Assembly (NCBI RefSeq): GCF_024199005.1
Contig: NZ_JANATA010000005.1
Location: 62,001 to 126,000, forward strand
Source: Opacimonas viscosa
GTDB taxonomy: Bacteria; Pseudomonadota; Gammaproteobacteria; Enterobacterales; Alteromonadaceae
Direction of reading: 5' to 3'
Length of the DNA stretch: 64,000 bases
Positions 1-8,168 of the stretch are shown here, piece by piece. Under the pieces are notes generated by a model that was not told the origin of the DNA, made no database searches, and was given only the letters and a program-made list of their open reading frames with translations. A program made the translations under genes and the position numbers. Each line of letters begins with the position of its first letter. Positions within the stretch are counted from its first letter, which is position 1.

Positions 1-126
1 AGCCGTATTTCAGCTGTAGGTTATGGCGAGACACGCTTGAAAGATACAGCAAATACAGCGGCTGCGCATAAAGTTAACCGTCGCATTGAAGGTCGTGTTA
101 CAGCTAAGGTACAAGTGAAAATGTAA
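1..126 (+). CDS. OmpA-family protein, C-terminal end (partial)
   Basis: The gene enters from the left edge and ends with TAA at 124-126. The 41 visible residues include a GYGETRLKDT stretch and an NRRIEGRV stretch. These match the last helix and strand of the OmpA C-terminal peptidoglycan-binding domain, where the pattern is usually GYGE-P----N-RVE-RV. OmpA-domain proteins anchor the outer membrane or a motor/envelope complex to peptidoglycan. Only the end is visible, so the N-terminal part (beta-barrel, lipoprotein or inner-membrane protein) cannot be assigned. Family assignment is fairly sure; subtype is unknown. Confidence 0.75.
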   Translation, partial: SRISAVGYGETRLKDTANTAAAHKVNRRIEGRVTAKVQVKM

Positions 127-132
127 CACTGC

Positions 133-170
133 TTTTAGGTCCGTTTTAGCTGTTTAAAGCGGACCTAAAA
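133..170 (+). other. Inverted repeat after OmpA-like gene
   Basis: An 11-bp perfect inverted repeat (TTTTAGGTCCG at 133-143 pairing with 160-170) starts 7 nt after the stop codon of the OmpA-like gene and directly precedes the intrinsic terminator. It has no U-tract of its own. It may protect the mRNA 3' end or form a tandem structure with the terminator. Confidence 0.5.
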
Positions 171-172
171 GA

Positions 173-215
173 CCAACAAAAAAGGCAACCCATTGGTGGT
201 TGCCTTTTTTGTTGG
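173..215 (+). terminator. Strong intrinsic terminator
   Basis: An 18-bp perfect stem (173-190 with 198-215) encloses a 7-nt loop. The arms hold an A-run and a T-run around a GGCAACC core, so it can act in both directions. It ends the OmpA-like gene on the + strand and can also end dnaB on the - strand. Confidence 0.85.
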
Positions 216-292
216 GCGTGTTCTGTTATAAAATATCCACTATAAGATATCTGCTAAATAATATAGAGCATCTCAGAAGGGTTCAGAGACCT

Positions 293-1720
293 TTAGTATT
301 CATCTGAAACCGCAGGGCCTGCATAATTATCAAATCGAGAAAACTGGCCTTGGAACGCCAAACGACAGGTACCTATGGGCCCGTTCCTTTGCTTACCAAT
401 AATAATTTCTGCGATACCTTTTTCATCGGAGCTTTCGTTATATACCTCATCACGATAAATAAACATAATCAAATCAGCATCCTGCTCGATAGAGCCAGAT
501 TCACGTAGATCTGAGTTTACTGGACGCTTGTCGGCACGTTGTTCCAAGCTACGATTCAGCTGGGAAAGTGCGATAACGGGCACTTGTAACTCCTTGGCTA
601 GCGCCTTCAAGGAGCGAGATATCTCAGCAATTTCCAAAGTACGGTTATCACTTAACGAAGGGACACGCATTAGTTGCAGGTAATCAATCATAATCATACT
701 GATACCACCGCGTTCTCGAGCGAGTTTTCTTGCTCGAGAACGGACATCCATGGGTGTCAAACCAGAAGAATCATCGACAAACAAATTGTCTTTATCTTTG
801 AGCATAGCCATGGTGTTAGAAATACGCGCCCAATCTTCGTCATCTAGTTGAGCGGTTCTAATCTTAGTTTGATCGACACGACTTAAAGAAGCCAACATAC
901 GCATCATGATCTGTTCAGCCGGCATCTCCAAGCTAAATACCAGGACTGGTTTTTCTTCAAGCATCATCGCATTTTCAGCTAAATTCATCGCAAACGTTGT
1001 TTTACCCATAGAAGGACGAGCTGCGACAATAATTAAGTCTGATGGTTGTAAGCCTGAGGTCTTTTTGTCTAAATCAATAAAACCAGATGACACACCAGTA
1101 ACTTCCCTGCCGTCTTTTACCAATGCATCCAGACGGTCAATCGTTTTCCCCAAAACAGATTCGATGTTCTTTGGTCCCTCATTTTCGCCGGTACGCTTTT
1201 CTGCGATCTCAAATACCTTGCTCTCTGCAAAATCTAAAATATCGGTAGAATCACGTCCTTCAGGATAGTAACTGATTTCTGCAATATCATGTGCAACGCC
1301 AATTAATTCACGTGTTATAGCCCGTTCTTTGATGATTTTGGCATACGAAACAACGTTTGCTGCGCTAGGAGTATTCTTGGCTAGGTCAGCAAGATAAGCA
1401 AAACCGCCAGCGTCTCCTAATTCATCATTTTGCTCGAGGAGTTCCGAAACCGTAATGACATCTACCGGTTGATTTTGCGCTAATAATTTGAGGATGGCGC
1501 GGTAAATAACCTGGTGAGAACGATTATAAAAATCCGACTCTATGACGATTTCTGCTACCTTATCCCAGGTATCTGGCTCGATCAGCATAGAACCAATGAC
1601 AGATTGTTCTGCTTCTATTGAGTGTGGGGGTATTTTTAAGCGATCAACTTCATCTTGTGCGTTATTTTGCCTATTGTTATTTTTCTGCTTGCTGTTATTT
1701 TGCATGCCGTCATTTTGCAT
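293..1720 (-). CDS. dnaB: Replicative DNA helicase DnaB
   Basis: 475-aa hexameric 5'-3' helicase of the replication fork. The N-terminal helical domain (about residues 30-130) contains the family sequence PPHSIEAEQSVIGSML. After a linker comes the RecA-like motor domain, with Walker A ARPSMGKT at about 234-241 and the typical SLEMP and DYLQLM stretches. The first about 25 residues are Asn/Gln-rich and not conserved in the family, so a slightly later start is possible, although no better one is obvious. The gene is monocistronic here, between a terminator-like repeat upstream and the bidirectional terminator at 173-215. Function is secure. Confidence 0.97.
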   Translation of the reverse strand: MQNDGMQNNSKQKNNNRQNNAQDEVDRLKIPPHSIEAEQSVIGSMLIEPDTWDKVAEIVIESDFYNRSHQVIYRAILKLLAQNQPVDVITVSELLEQNDELGDAGGFAYLADLAKNTPSAANVVSYAKIIKERAITRELIGVAHDIAEISYYPEGRDSTDILDFAESKVFEIAEKRTGENEGPKNIESVLGKTIDRLDALVKDGREVTGVSSGFIDLDKKTSGLQPSDLIIVAARPSMGKTTFAMNLAENAMMLEEKPVLVFSLEMPAEQIMMRMLASLSRVDQTKIRTAQLDDEDWARISNTMAMLKDKDNLFVDDSSGLTPMDVRSRARKLARERGGISMIMIDYLQLMRVPSLSDNRTLEIAEISRSLKALAKELQVPVIALSQLNRSLEQRADKRPVNSDLRESGSIEQDADLIMFIYRDEVYNESSDEKGIAEIIIGKQRNGPIGTCRLAFQGQFSRFDNYAGPAVSDEY

Positions 1721-1746
1721 AGGTAGCTCAAGTCATTCTGCTGATC

Positions 1747-1776
1747 AAAAAGGGACAATCATTATCCCTTTTTTTT
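1747..1776. terminator. Terminator-like hairpin between dnaB and DUF4097 gene
   Basis: A 9-bp stem (1747-1755 with 1765-1773) with a 9-nt loop is followed by T's on the + strand and 5 T's on the - strand. It lies just past the end of the sigma/anti-sigma/DUF4097 operon, in the right place to end it before dnaB. Confidence 0.6.
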
Positions 1777-1816
1777 AATATTGATCAACGATCTTCATCG
1801 CAAAACGAGTAACTGT

Positions 1817-2800
1817 TTATTGTTTGTCGAGTGTCACTCTACCACTCACCGTCTCAATGCTTACTTTAGCTGAACCGTTGTGAGTGGTAAAATTTAACCA
1901 ACGACCTGGTCCATATTTCGCTTTTTCAGTCTGATCATCAGTTAAATTATTGCTAAATTTCCCACCAGCATGTCCTTCCAACTCAAAACGGGCTGCCACA
2001 TCATTTGTGAATGTAAAATGCATATTGGCATCGACGCTGGTAGCATCTATTTTACCGTTTGCCAATAAAGCGAGGGTAACTGCGACTTTGCTATTCACCG
2101 TGTCGATATTTAACCGTTCTACCTCTCCTAACGCCAGTTTAATATCACCATTAACCGTTTCAACATTGACATCTAAGGCTTGTGAAGTCAGTTTAATATC
2201 ACCGTTAACCGTTTCTAAATTCACATCATCAGATGAATTATGCTGGACTTTGATGGAGCCGTTCACTGTGCCTAAATCTAACTCACCAGTCGTGTTATCC
2301 ATCCTAATCGGTCCATTTACTGTGTTGATCCGCATCCGTCCTGAAGCATCCTCGACTTCAATTTTGCCGTTAATTACATCCACATCAACGCCACCAGAAG
2401 TCCCGGCAACTGCTAAATTACCATTGATAGAGTCGTAATTAATCTCACTACCTACTGGTACCAAAATTACCAAATCATCATTAGCTGTTTCGTCATAACT
2501 TCTATCCCAATTAAACCAACCTTTATTTTTCTTGGCTTTAACTTCGATAGTCACACGTTTATCATCCCCTTTAAAAATAAACTCCTCAGTATTCTCGCCT
2601 AATGTTCCCGTCACTTTTACTTCAGCGTTTGCCCAAGTTTTCACTTCGATATCACCGTTGATATGTGTAATTTTAATCCACGGTTGTTGGGAAGTACTAA
2701 TGGTCTGTGCCACTCTTTCTTGAGCAAACGCAGATTGAGTCAGTGTTAAGACTGTCAAACCAAGTATGGTCACTTTGAGTAGTTGTTGGATCTTGTTCAT
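1817..2800 (-). CDS. Secreted DUF4097-type beta-helix protein
   Basis: 327 aa from the chosen ATG at 2800, which has an AGAGGTG ribosome site; a longer reading frame to 2827 lacks one and would overlap the upstream stop. An N-terminal signal peptide (about residues 1-26, ending SAFAQ) is followed by many short repeats of the form V-TVNG-I-(V/L), seen repeatedly between about residues 95 and 235. This is the right-handed beta-solenoid pattern of the DUF4097/putative-adhesin family, whose biochemical role is not settled. It is the last gene of an operon with an ECF sigma factor and a probable anti-sigma factor. That arrangement suggests an envelope-stress output or sensory element (inference). 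No catalytic motif is visible. Confidence 0.8.
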   Translation of the reverse strand: MNKIQQLLKVTILGLTVLTLTQSAFAQERVAQTISTSQQPWIKITHINGDIEVKTWANAEVKVTGTLGENTEEFIFKGDDKRVTIEVKAKKNKGWFNWDRSYDETANDDLVILVPVGSEINYDSINGNLAVAGTSGGVDVDVINGKIEVEDASGRMRINTVNGPIRMDNTTGELDLGTVNGSIKVQHNSSDDVNLETVNGDIKLTSQALDVNVETVNGDIKLALGEVERLNIDTVNSKVAVTLALLANGKIDATSVDANMHFTFTNDVAARFELEGHAGGKFSNNLTDDQTEKAKYGPGRWLNFTTHNGSAKVSIETVSGRVTLDKQ

Positions 2801-2811
2801 ATTCACCTCTG

Positions 2812-3339
2812 TTAAATCTGTTGCCATGTTGTCGTCGCATGAGATTTCTCTATGACGTCAATCTGTTGTTGGTAGATATACTGGAGCATTTTTAATAACG
2901 CTCGGTTATTTGGATCTGCTTTTAATGCCTTTTTTACAGCTTCTGCTGCACTATCTAACTCATTTAGTTGCGCCTGCCAATTCGCCGCTACCGGCTCCAC
3001 ATCGTTATATTTGACTAGCAGTGTTGTTTTGGTCTGGGCATGCTGTGCTGACAATGCATCGACTAACGCTAAACCAGCTTTGTGGTCATCGGTTTGTAAC
3101 CACACGTGCTGTGTTGTTGCTAAAAAACCTAAGATCGCAACTAAACAAATACTTGCGGCTATAGCATACAACCCTCTTTGATTAGTTGGCGTGGGCACTG
3201 CCTGTACTAAGCTTTGCTCAATACCTATCCATAAATCTCGTTTTGGTGCATATTCGGGTAAATTAATCACCATTTCATTTAATTTATCGTCTTCTTCTGG
3301 ATTTTTTGATGTATTTTGGGATGTGTTATTCAGCATCAT
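2812..3339 (-). CDS. Probable membrane anti-sigma factor
   Basis: 175 aa. The N-terminal about 55 residues are cytoplasmic and acidic. One transmembrane helix follows (about 57-76, YAIAASICLVAILGFLATTQ), then a periplasmic C-terminal region with alpha-helical character (LDSAAEAVKKALKADPNNRALLKML, TPR-like spacing). Its start overlaps the end of the sigma factor gene by 14 nt, so translation is coupled. No zinc-finger HxxxCxxC motif is visible, so it is not a classical ZAS anti-sigma. The role rests on size, topology and operon position rather than a recognised domain. Confidence 0.65.
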   Translation of the reverse strand: MMLNNTSQNTSKNPEEDDKLNEMVINLPEYAPKRDLWIGIEQSLVQAVPTPTNQRGLYAIAASICLVAILGFLATTQHVWLQTDDHKAGLALVDALSAQHAQTKTTLLVKYNDVEPVAANWQAQLNELDSAAEAVKKALKADPNNRALLKMLQYIYQQQIDVIEKSHATTTWQQI

Positions 3340-3895
3340 TCATCCACTCCTGTAACAATGTTTTCGCTCGGTGAAACTGCGCTTTGCTCGTACCACTAGC
3401 AATGTTTAATGTCGTTGCAATATCTTCATGCCCACGCCCTTCAAGCGCATGCAATACAAACACAATACGGGCTTGTTCTGGTAACTTAATAATTAACTGA
3501 TCTAAATTCACTGTGCTATCTTGGGTGCTAGGCTCTGGGACCACAACGGTTTCTTGGCTAAAAACCTGTTGTAACCAAGATTTTTGCTTGCGCATATAAG
3601 TAATCGTCACATTACTTGCCACACTGTATAACCATGTAGAAAAACGGCTGTTACCTGCAAATCCACCGATTTTTTGCCACAGCTGTATAAATACTTCTTG
3701 GGTCGCATCCTCCGCCATACCATGTTCACCAGTGAGACGATATGCCAAGCTATATACCTTGTTCACATGCATAGAATACAGTTGTTGGTATGCTTGAATA
3801 TCACCTTGCTGCGTAGCATGCACCAATGCCAACTCCGTTTCTAACTGAGCCTGCAAAGAGGTATCTTCTGCTACATACGCCATAGATGTTTCCAT
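3326..3895 (-). CDS. ECF-type RNA polymerase sigma-70 factor
   Basis: 189 aa. Region 2 (about residues 38-105) contains the -10-recognition and core-binding stretches LAYRLTGEHGMAEDATQEVFIQLW and STWLYSVASNVTITYMRK. Region 4 (about 125-180) is a helix-turn-helix with HALEGRGHEDIATTLNIASGTSK. There is no region 1 or 3, as expected of ECF sigmas. It is the first gene of a three-gene operon with an anti-sigma-like and a DUF4097 protein. ECF operons are often autoregulated, but no promoter could be fixed from the sequence. An in-frame ATG five codons in is an alternative start. Confidence 0.9.
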   Translation of the reverse strand: METSMAYVAEDTSLQAQLETELALVHATQQGDIQAYQQLYSMHVNKVYSLAYRLTGEHGMAEDATQEVFIQLWQKIGGFAGNSRFSTWLYSVASNVTITYMRKQKSWLQQVFSQETVVVPEPSTQDSTVNLDQLIIKLPEQARIVFVLHALEGRGHEDIATTLNIASGTSKAQFHRAKTLLQEWMNDAE

Positions 3896-3976
3896 ACATT
3901 TGTTAATGGTTGAATTCTTATAAACTTAGTCGTAAAGAAAATGAGAAAGGTTTAAATGGTATCGGAAAAAAAGCAA

Positions 3977-4005
3977 AAAAAAACACCGCAATGCGGTGTT
4001 TTTTT
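3977..4005. terminator. Bidirectional intrinsic terminator after rplI
   Basis: A near-perfect A-run/ACACCGCA stem (3977-3990 with 3992-4005) has T-runs on both strands. It lies 20 nt beyond the rplI stop codon and ends the ribosomal operon on the - strand. It also insulates the ECF sigma gene downstream. Confidence 0.9.
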
Positions 4006-4025
4006 AGATTCGTATAATTTAGAGA

Positions 4026-4478
4026 TTAAGCTTCAGCTACAATCGCTAATTTAACAGAAGTCATTACTTCAGAATGAAGTTGGACGTCGATATCAAACTC
4101 ACCCAGCTCACGTAAAGTACCAGTAGGTAATTTCACTTCAGCTTTTGCTAGTTCAACACCGGCAGCAGTTACTGCGTCAGCAATGTCACGAGTACCTACT
4201 GAACCGAATAATTTACCTTCGTCACCAGCTGGTGCCGCGATAGTTACAGTTTCTAATGCAGATAACTGATCAGCACGAGTTTGTGCAGCATTTAATGCTT
4301 CAGCAATCTTCGCTTCTAATTCAGCACGACGAGCTTCAAACTTTTCAACGTTGTCTTTAGTTGCTGGAACTGCTTTACCCTGTGGGAATAAGAAGTTACG
4401 AGCATAACCAGCTTTCACAGAAACCTGATCACCTAAACCACCTAAGTTAGCGACTTTATCTAATAAAATGATATTCAT
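4026..4478 (-). CDS. rplI: 50S ribosomal protein L9
   Basis: 150 aa, the usual length. The N-terminal rRNA-binding domain starts [28 protein letters not shown], followed by the long connecting helix and the C-terminal domain ([14 protein letters not shown]). It is the last gene of the rpsF-rpsR-rplI operon, 14 nt after rpsR, with a strong terminator behind it. Identity is certain from sequence and gene order. Confidence 0.98.
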   Translation of the reverse strand: MNIILLDKVANLGGLGDQVSVKAGYARNFLFPQGKAVPATKDNVEKFEARRAELEAKIAEALNAAQTRADQLSALETVTIAAPAGDEGKLFGSVGTRDIADAVTAAGVELAKAEVKLPTGTLRELGEFDIDVQLHSEVMTSVKLAIVAEA

Positions 4479-4492
4479 TATTTAATCCCGCC

Positions 4493-4720
4493 TTACTTGT
4501 GTGAATCAGTGTAAGGTAACAATGCTAAGAAACGCGCGCGTTTAATAGCTGATGCTAACTGACGTTGATACTTAGCTGAAGTACCAGTGATACGGCTAGG
4601 AACGATCTTACCGCTTTCGGTAACGTAGTTCTTTAAAGTAGCGGTATCTTTATAATCGATTTCTGCAACACCTTCAGCAGAGAAACGGCAAAACTTACGA
4701 CGTCTAAAAAAACGAGCCAT
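4493..4720 (-). CDS. rpsR: 30S ribosomal protein S18
   Basis: 75 aa, typical length, starting [18 protein letters not shown]. It binds the small-subunit platform together with S6. It follows rpsF by only 11 nt. In Escherichia coli the gene priB lies between rpsF and rpsR; here there is no room for it. Confidence 0.98.
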   Translation of the reverse strand: MARFFRRRKFCRFSAEGVAEIDYKDTATLKNYVTESGKIVPSRITGTSAKYQRQLASAIKRARFLALLPYTDSHK

Positions 4721-4731
4721 TATCAGTCCCC

Positions 4732-5127
4732 TTATTCTTTATCTGCAGAATCTGCGTCAGTTTTTTCAACTGGAGCAGCTTCAGGTTTTTCACGACGCTC
4801 TTCACGACGTTCTTCTTTCTTCATTGGTGAAGGCTCAGTTACCGCACCTTTAGTACGCATAACCATGTTACGAAGAACAATGTCGTTGAAACGGAAAGCA
4901 GTTTCTAATTCTTCAACCGCTTCAGCAGTCGCTTCAGCATTGATTAGAACGTAGTGTGCTTTGTGTAATTTTTCGATTGGGTATGCCAATTGACGACGGC
5001 CCCAGTCTTCTAGACGGTGAATTTGACCACCTTCTTGCGTTAAGATCCCAGAATATTTTTCAATCATTGCTGGAACTTGTTCACTCTGATCAGGGTGAAC
5101 CATGAATACGATTTCGTAATGACGCAT
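4732..5127 (-). CDS. rpsF: 30S ribosomal protein S6
   Basis: 131 aa from the second of two tandem ATGs. That one has better spacing from the AAGGA ribosome site and gives the family start [19 protein letters not shown]. The C-terminal tail is charged and repetitive ([17 protein letters not shown]...), as in many gammaproteobacterial S6 proteins, where RimK can add glutamates. It is the first gene of the operon, with a sigma-70 promoter at 5212-5240 and an about 80-nt structured leader. Confidence 0.97.
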   Translation of the reverse strand: MRHYEIVFMVHPDQSEQVPAMIEKYSGILTQEGGQIHRLEDWGRRQLAYPIEKLHKAHYVLINAEATAEAVEELETAFRFNDIVLRNMVMRTKGAVTEPSPMKKEERREERREKPEAAPVEKTDADSADKE

Positions 5128-5130
5128 CAT

Positions 5131-5205
5131 TATTCCTTACGGTTGTAGCCTCGACAGTACAGCCAACTGTATAGAGACAAGGAATGAATAGTGTGGCTGT
5201 AAGGG
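5131..5205 (-). promoter_or_regulatory. rpsF operon leader, possible S6:S18-responsive RNA
   Basis: The leader between promoter and rpsF contains the perfect hairpin TACAG-TTGG-CTGTA and an alternative longer pairing ACAGCC/GGCTGT. A CCG trinucleotide lies close to the ribosome site. Leaders of rpsF operons in many bacteria carry a CCG-containing structure bound by S6:S18. Whether this one folds that way is only a suggestion from position and these elements. Confidence 0.35.
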
Positions 5206-5211
5206 TCGCGT

Positions 5212-5240
5212 ATATTACAGATAAGTGCTTAAAGTTGCAA
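5212..5240 (-). promoter_or_regulatory. Sigma-70 promoter of rpsF-rpsR-rplI
   Basis: On the - strand TTGCAA (5235-5240) is followed after exactly 17 nt by TAATAT (5212-5217), a good -35/-10 pair. It lies immediately after the stop codon of the DUF5916 gene. Confidence 0.7.
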
Positions 5241-5245
5241 CACTT

Positions 5246-7564
5246 TTATTGAGACCAAGCGTAAGAGAACTTCATGAAAAGTGAGCGCTCATTTTTGCGT
5301 AAGCGCAAGACCTCATCATCTTGATAAGCGGCATCAGAATAACCAATGAAAAACTTGGTTAACGGGTTGACTTTGTATGAATAAAGTAACTGTAAACCCA
5401 AATCTTTGCGGTATGCGGTCACCGTATCGATGTAGTTTTCTGGATTGCGTTCCACTTCTGCCCAACTCATAATCAGACGTAAAAATTGGCGACTATCAAA
5501 CTGGTAAGTCGCCCGAGCATTGATTATTTTGGCGGTAAATACATCAGCAGCATCTGCCTCGAGTTTACGATATTCATACCCAGCTCGTAAATTTAAGTGC
5601 GCCCCGATTTTATAACTAATTGTAGATTCTGAAACCAAGCGTTGGCCTACTCGGTTGTTGGTAAAATCAATCTGATCACCTTGGCGAAACATTTGAAACA
5701 AACCCAGTTTAGGCGTTGGTTTCGTTTCGATAACGAAACGATTTTGATATTCAGAAAATTGCTGTGCGTTTCCATCGATCCCAATATCCAATGGATCTTG
5801 GCGCAAACCGACGCGAACTCGATTCGTTCGTCCTATCTCAACAAAGGTTTCGTATTTTGCCCGAATACTTAAATAGGCCTCGATTTCTTTTTCTAGTAAT
5901 TCACCGTCATCATTGTGATGGATATCCCAATCACCTGTTAAGCGAATACGATCCCACCAGCTGTTTTGGTTCCACCAATACAAGCCGCCACCAATCACAG
6001 AAGAGTTTCTATCGACCCTAGAGACAAATCCTAAATCTCCGCGAAAATCAGCGCCATTGCGATAATGACTCGCTCGCATAAAATAATCTTCGGCGTTATG
6101 GCTGTAATTTATGCGCAATGCCTGACCAGTGAATGCCTCATCGCGATCTGTTCTAAGATAAGCTTCAGTGCAAGTATCATCACAAAAATCCGCGGCTAAA
6201 AATTCTGGGTATTCAGTATCAGAGTGTACCCATTGAATACGTAAATTATCTTTGGCTGTAGGAGTATATTTAACATCTACACCGGCAACATAGTTGTGAT
6301 AATCATCCGCTTCACGAATAGTAGAAATCCAACCGACAGAAATATCGTCTGTTACATCATAGCGATACCTCAACGCTAAGTTATTTGACTTGCTCTCTAG
6401 GCTGGCTATTGAGGAGCCCAAATTGCCAGGAACCAAAAAATTCGTTGAATCATCATTAGCGAAAAATACACCTAAAGCATGTTTATCAGAGCGGCCTGTG
6501 AGTTTTAAACCATAATCAGGTGCATTGATATTTCGGGTGTATACGAGATTATAGTTTGATGTGAAGTAGTCGCTATTTTCCACGAAAAATGGTCTTTTTT
6601 CTGAGAAAAACAATGCAAATGTATTATTTACAGAAACCTGAGCAACATCACTTTCGACTTGGGAAAAATCTGGATTGAAGGTGGCTTGTAAGGATATATC
6701 AGGGGTAATGCCCCATTTTACATCTAAGCCTAATTCGCTTTGATTTTGGGTGACCCAATCGGTTGTTGGTGCGAGGTCTCTAGATTCCCCTCTAGCGACG
6801 ACCAAGGTCGGTACAATATCTAAATTATTACCCTGCTGTGCATTGGCAAATCCCGTTATCTGCCCCATTTGACACAGATCACATGAATTATTTCGATCAT
6901 AAGCTAAATGTGAAATCCGCAGTACATTTTCTCTTGGCAAAAAACGTACAAACTCTACTCCCCATTGCTTTTCACCATCAGAATCATCAAAGTTCATTGT
7001 ACTTAATGGTATAGCTACTTCTACAGTATAGCCGCTCGCTGTGATTTGGCCTTTGGATTCCCAAATTGTGTTCCAACTGTCACTTTCGTTGCCAGTCATC
7101 TCGTTTTGGATCCCGTCAGATTGGATCCCCAAAGGGTTGATAAAAAACTGGTAAGCGAGCTTTGCGTCATTGAAGGTATCGAGCTTTATCCCCACTAGAT
7201 CATCCCCCCAAATTTGATCGCGATCGACATAAGACGCGCGAATTTTTTCAGGGTGTTTGTCTGCTACAACAAACCCAACAAACAAAGTGTCATCATTTTC
7301 AAAATAATAGACATCAGCGAGATCAGGTGCAGGAATATTATTGAAAGGTTTCATGACATTGTCTAAAACAGTCTTACCCGCTTTTTGCCAAACAGGCTCA
7401 TCCAGTACACCATCGATTTCTACGGTAGTTTGTATGTTCGGAATAATCAGTTTATCTTGGTTCAAGTATTGTGCAGATGGACGTGGTTGAGCCGCTAATG
7501 TAGATGCATGTAGAAATATACATAGCGTTGATAGTACCAGGAGAGATGTTTTTATTTTTAGCAT
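5246..7564 (-). CDS. DUF5916 outer-membrane protein with CBM9-like N-terminus
   Basis: 772 aa. After a signal peptide (about 1-25, ending LAAQ) comes a carbohydrate-binding-family-9-like domain (about 45-240; VEIDGVLDEPVWQKA, then GYTVEVAIPLSTMNF). The rest is a long DUF5916 region with alternating beta-strand character typical of an outer-membrane barrel, including FFSEKRPFFVEN and a final FMKFSYAWSQ. Members of this family are common in marine polysaccharide degraders and Bacteroidota; their substrate is not established. The gene is divergent from the giant hybrid sensor at 8166, which often marks a regulator-target pair. No TonB box is evident. Confidence 0.85.
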   Translation of the reverse strand: MLKIKTSLLVLSTLCIFLHASTLAAQPRPSAQYLNQDKLIIPNIQTTVEIDGVLDEPVWQKAGKTVLDNVMKPFNNIPAPDLADVYYFENDDTLFVGFVVADKHPEKIRASYVDRDQIWGDDLVGIKLDTFNDAKLAYQFFINPLGIQSDGIQNEMTGNESDSWNTIWESKGQITASGYTVEVAIPLSTMNFDDSDGEKQWGVEFVRFLPRENVLRISHLAYDRNNSCDLCQMGQITGFANAQQGNNLDIVPTLVVARGESRDLAPTTDWVTQNQSELGLDVKWGITPDISLQATFNPDFSQVESDVAQVSVNNTFALFFSEKRPFFVENSDYFTSNYNLVYTRNINAPDYGLKLTGRSDKHALGVFFANDDSTNFLVPGNLGSSIASLESKSNNLALRYRYDVTDDISVGWISTIREADDYHNYVAGVDVKYTPTAKDNLRIQWVHSDTEYPEFLAADFCDDTCTEAYLRTDRDEAFTGQALRINYSHNAEDYFMRASHYRNGADFRGDLGFVSRVDRNSSVIGGGLYWWNQNSWWDRIRLTGDWDIHHNDDGELLEKEIEAYLSIRAKYETFVEIGRTNRVRVGLRQDPLDIGIDGNAQQFSEYQNRFVIETKPTPKLGLFQMFRQGDQIDFTNNRVGQRLVSESTISYKIGAHLNLRAGYEYRKLEADAADVFTAKIINARATYQFDSRQFLRLIMSWAEVERNPENYIDTVTAYRKDLGLQLLYSYKVNPLTKFFIGYSDAAYQDDEVLRLRKNERSLFMKFSYAWSQ

Positions 7565-8128
7565 TTATACACAGCTCAATAATGTAGAATTGACGTACAT
7601 TTTTTCGCAATTCTATTATAGATTGTTAACTATGTGTATTATTACATGAATTTAAGCATTCTGTATCACTTCGTAAATGAATACTATCTTGATGAACTGT
7701 ATAATCGCTTTTGCTTTAAATTATATCGTGATGAAAATCTAAGAGGTTTACAGTTGATTACTTTATTCGCTCTGGTCTTAGGTCAAGTCAGAAAATGAGG
7801 GAGAAAGTAAAAAAAAACATCCTTGTAACAGAAAATCCTTTTTCTAAATCCTTGTTCGAAACATCCTTGTCTCAGCTCAATCCTTTACGTGTGTTAGAGT
7901 GTAAATTCAAATACATGAAAGTACGGTATTTACTATACTGCATACTCATTTTAATACTTTCACTAATCGGACAAATACTTATAAAAAAACGACATCAGTT
8001 TGAAGCTCACTATTCAGTTTCAGATTTGGTAGCCCTACACCCCTTTAAATATCCGACCTTTTTGTAAAATTTGGACATTTGAAGAAAAACACCTTTTTTT
8101 CAGCACTATGCCACTGATTTGTTCTATA
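7565..8128. other. AT-rich divergent intergenic region
   Basis: About 560 bp with no supported gene. A TATAAT-like -10 for the DUF5916 gene is visible on the - strand at 7615-7620, without a clear -35. A 90-codon frame at 7795-8067 has no ribosome site and low-complexity composition, and is not called. The length suggests room for regulator binding, for example by the AraC-type output domain of the neighbouring hybrid sensor. Confidence 0.5.
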
Positions 8129-8168
8129 TTGACCATAGCATGGGGATTGTCTAACATGCCCCTCTATG
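8129..8168 (+). promoter_or_regulatory. Promoter overlapping inverted repeat at hybrid-sensor start
   Basis: TTGACC (8129-8134), a 17-nt spacer and TAACAT (8152-8157) form a plausible sigma-70 promoter. Its start point would fall at about 8164, two nt before the ATG, so the mRNA may be leaderless; no ribosome site is visible. The interval 8134-8168 is also an interrupted inverted repeat (CATAG-GGGG with CCCC-CTATG) that spans -10 and start codon, a possible operator. Confidence 0.45.

Noticed and set aside
1950-2438. 162-codon + strand frame inside the DUF4097 gene
   Set aside because: Antisense shadow of a repetitive beta-solenoid gene; the regularity comes from the repeats of the real gene.
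7795-8067. 90-codon frame on + strand between DUF5916 and HTCS genes
   Set aside because: No ribosome site, low-complexity Leu/Ile/Lys-rich composition, no family resemblance; the AT-rich gap easily gives such frames.
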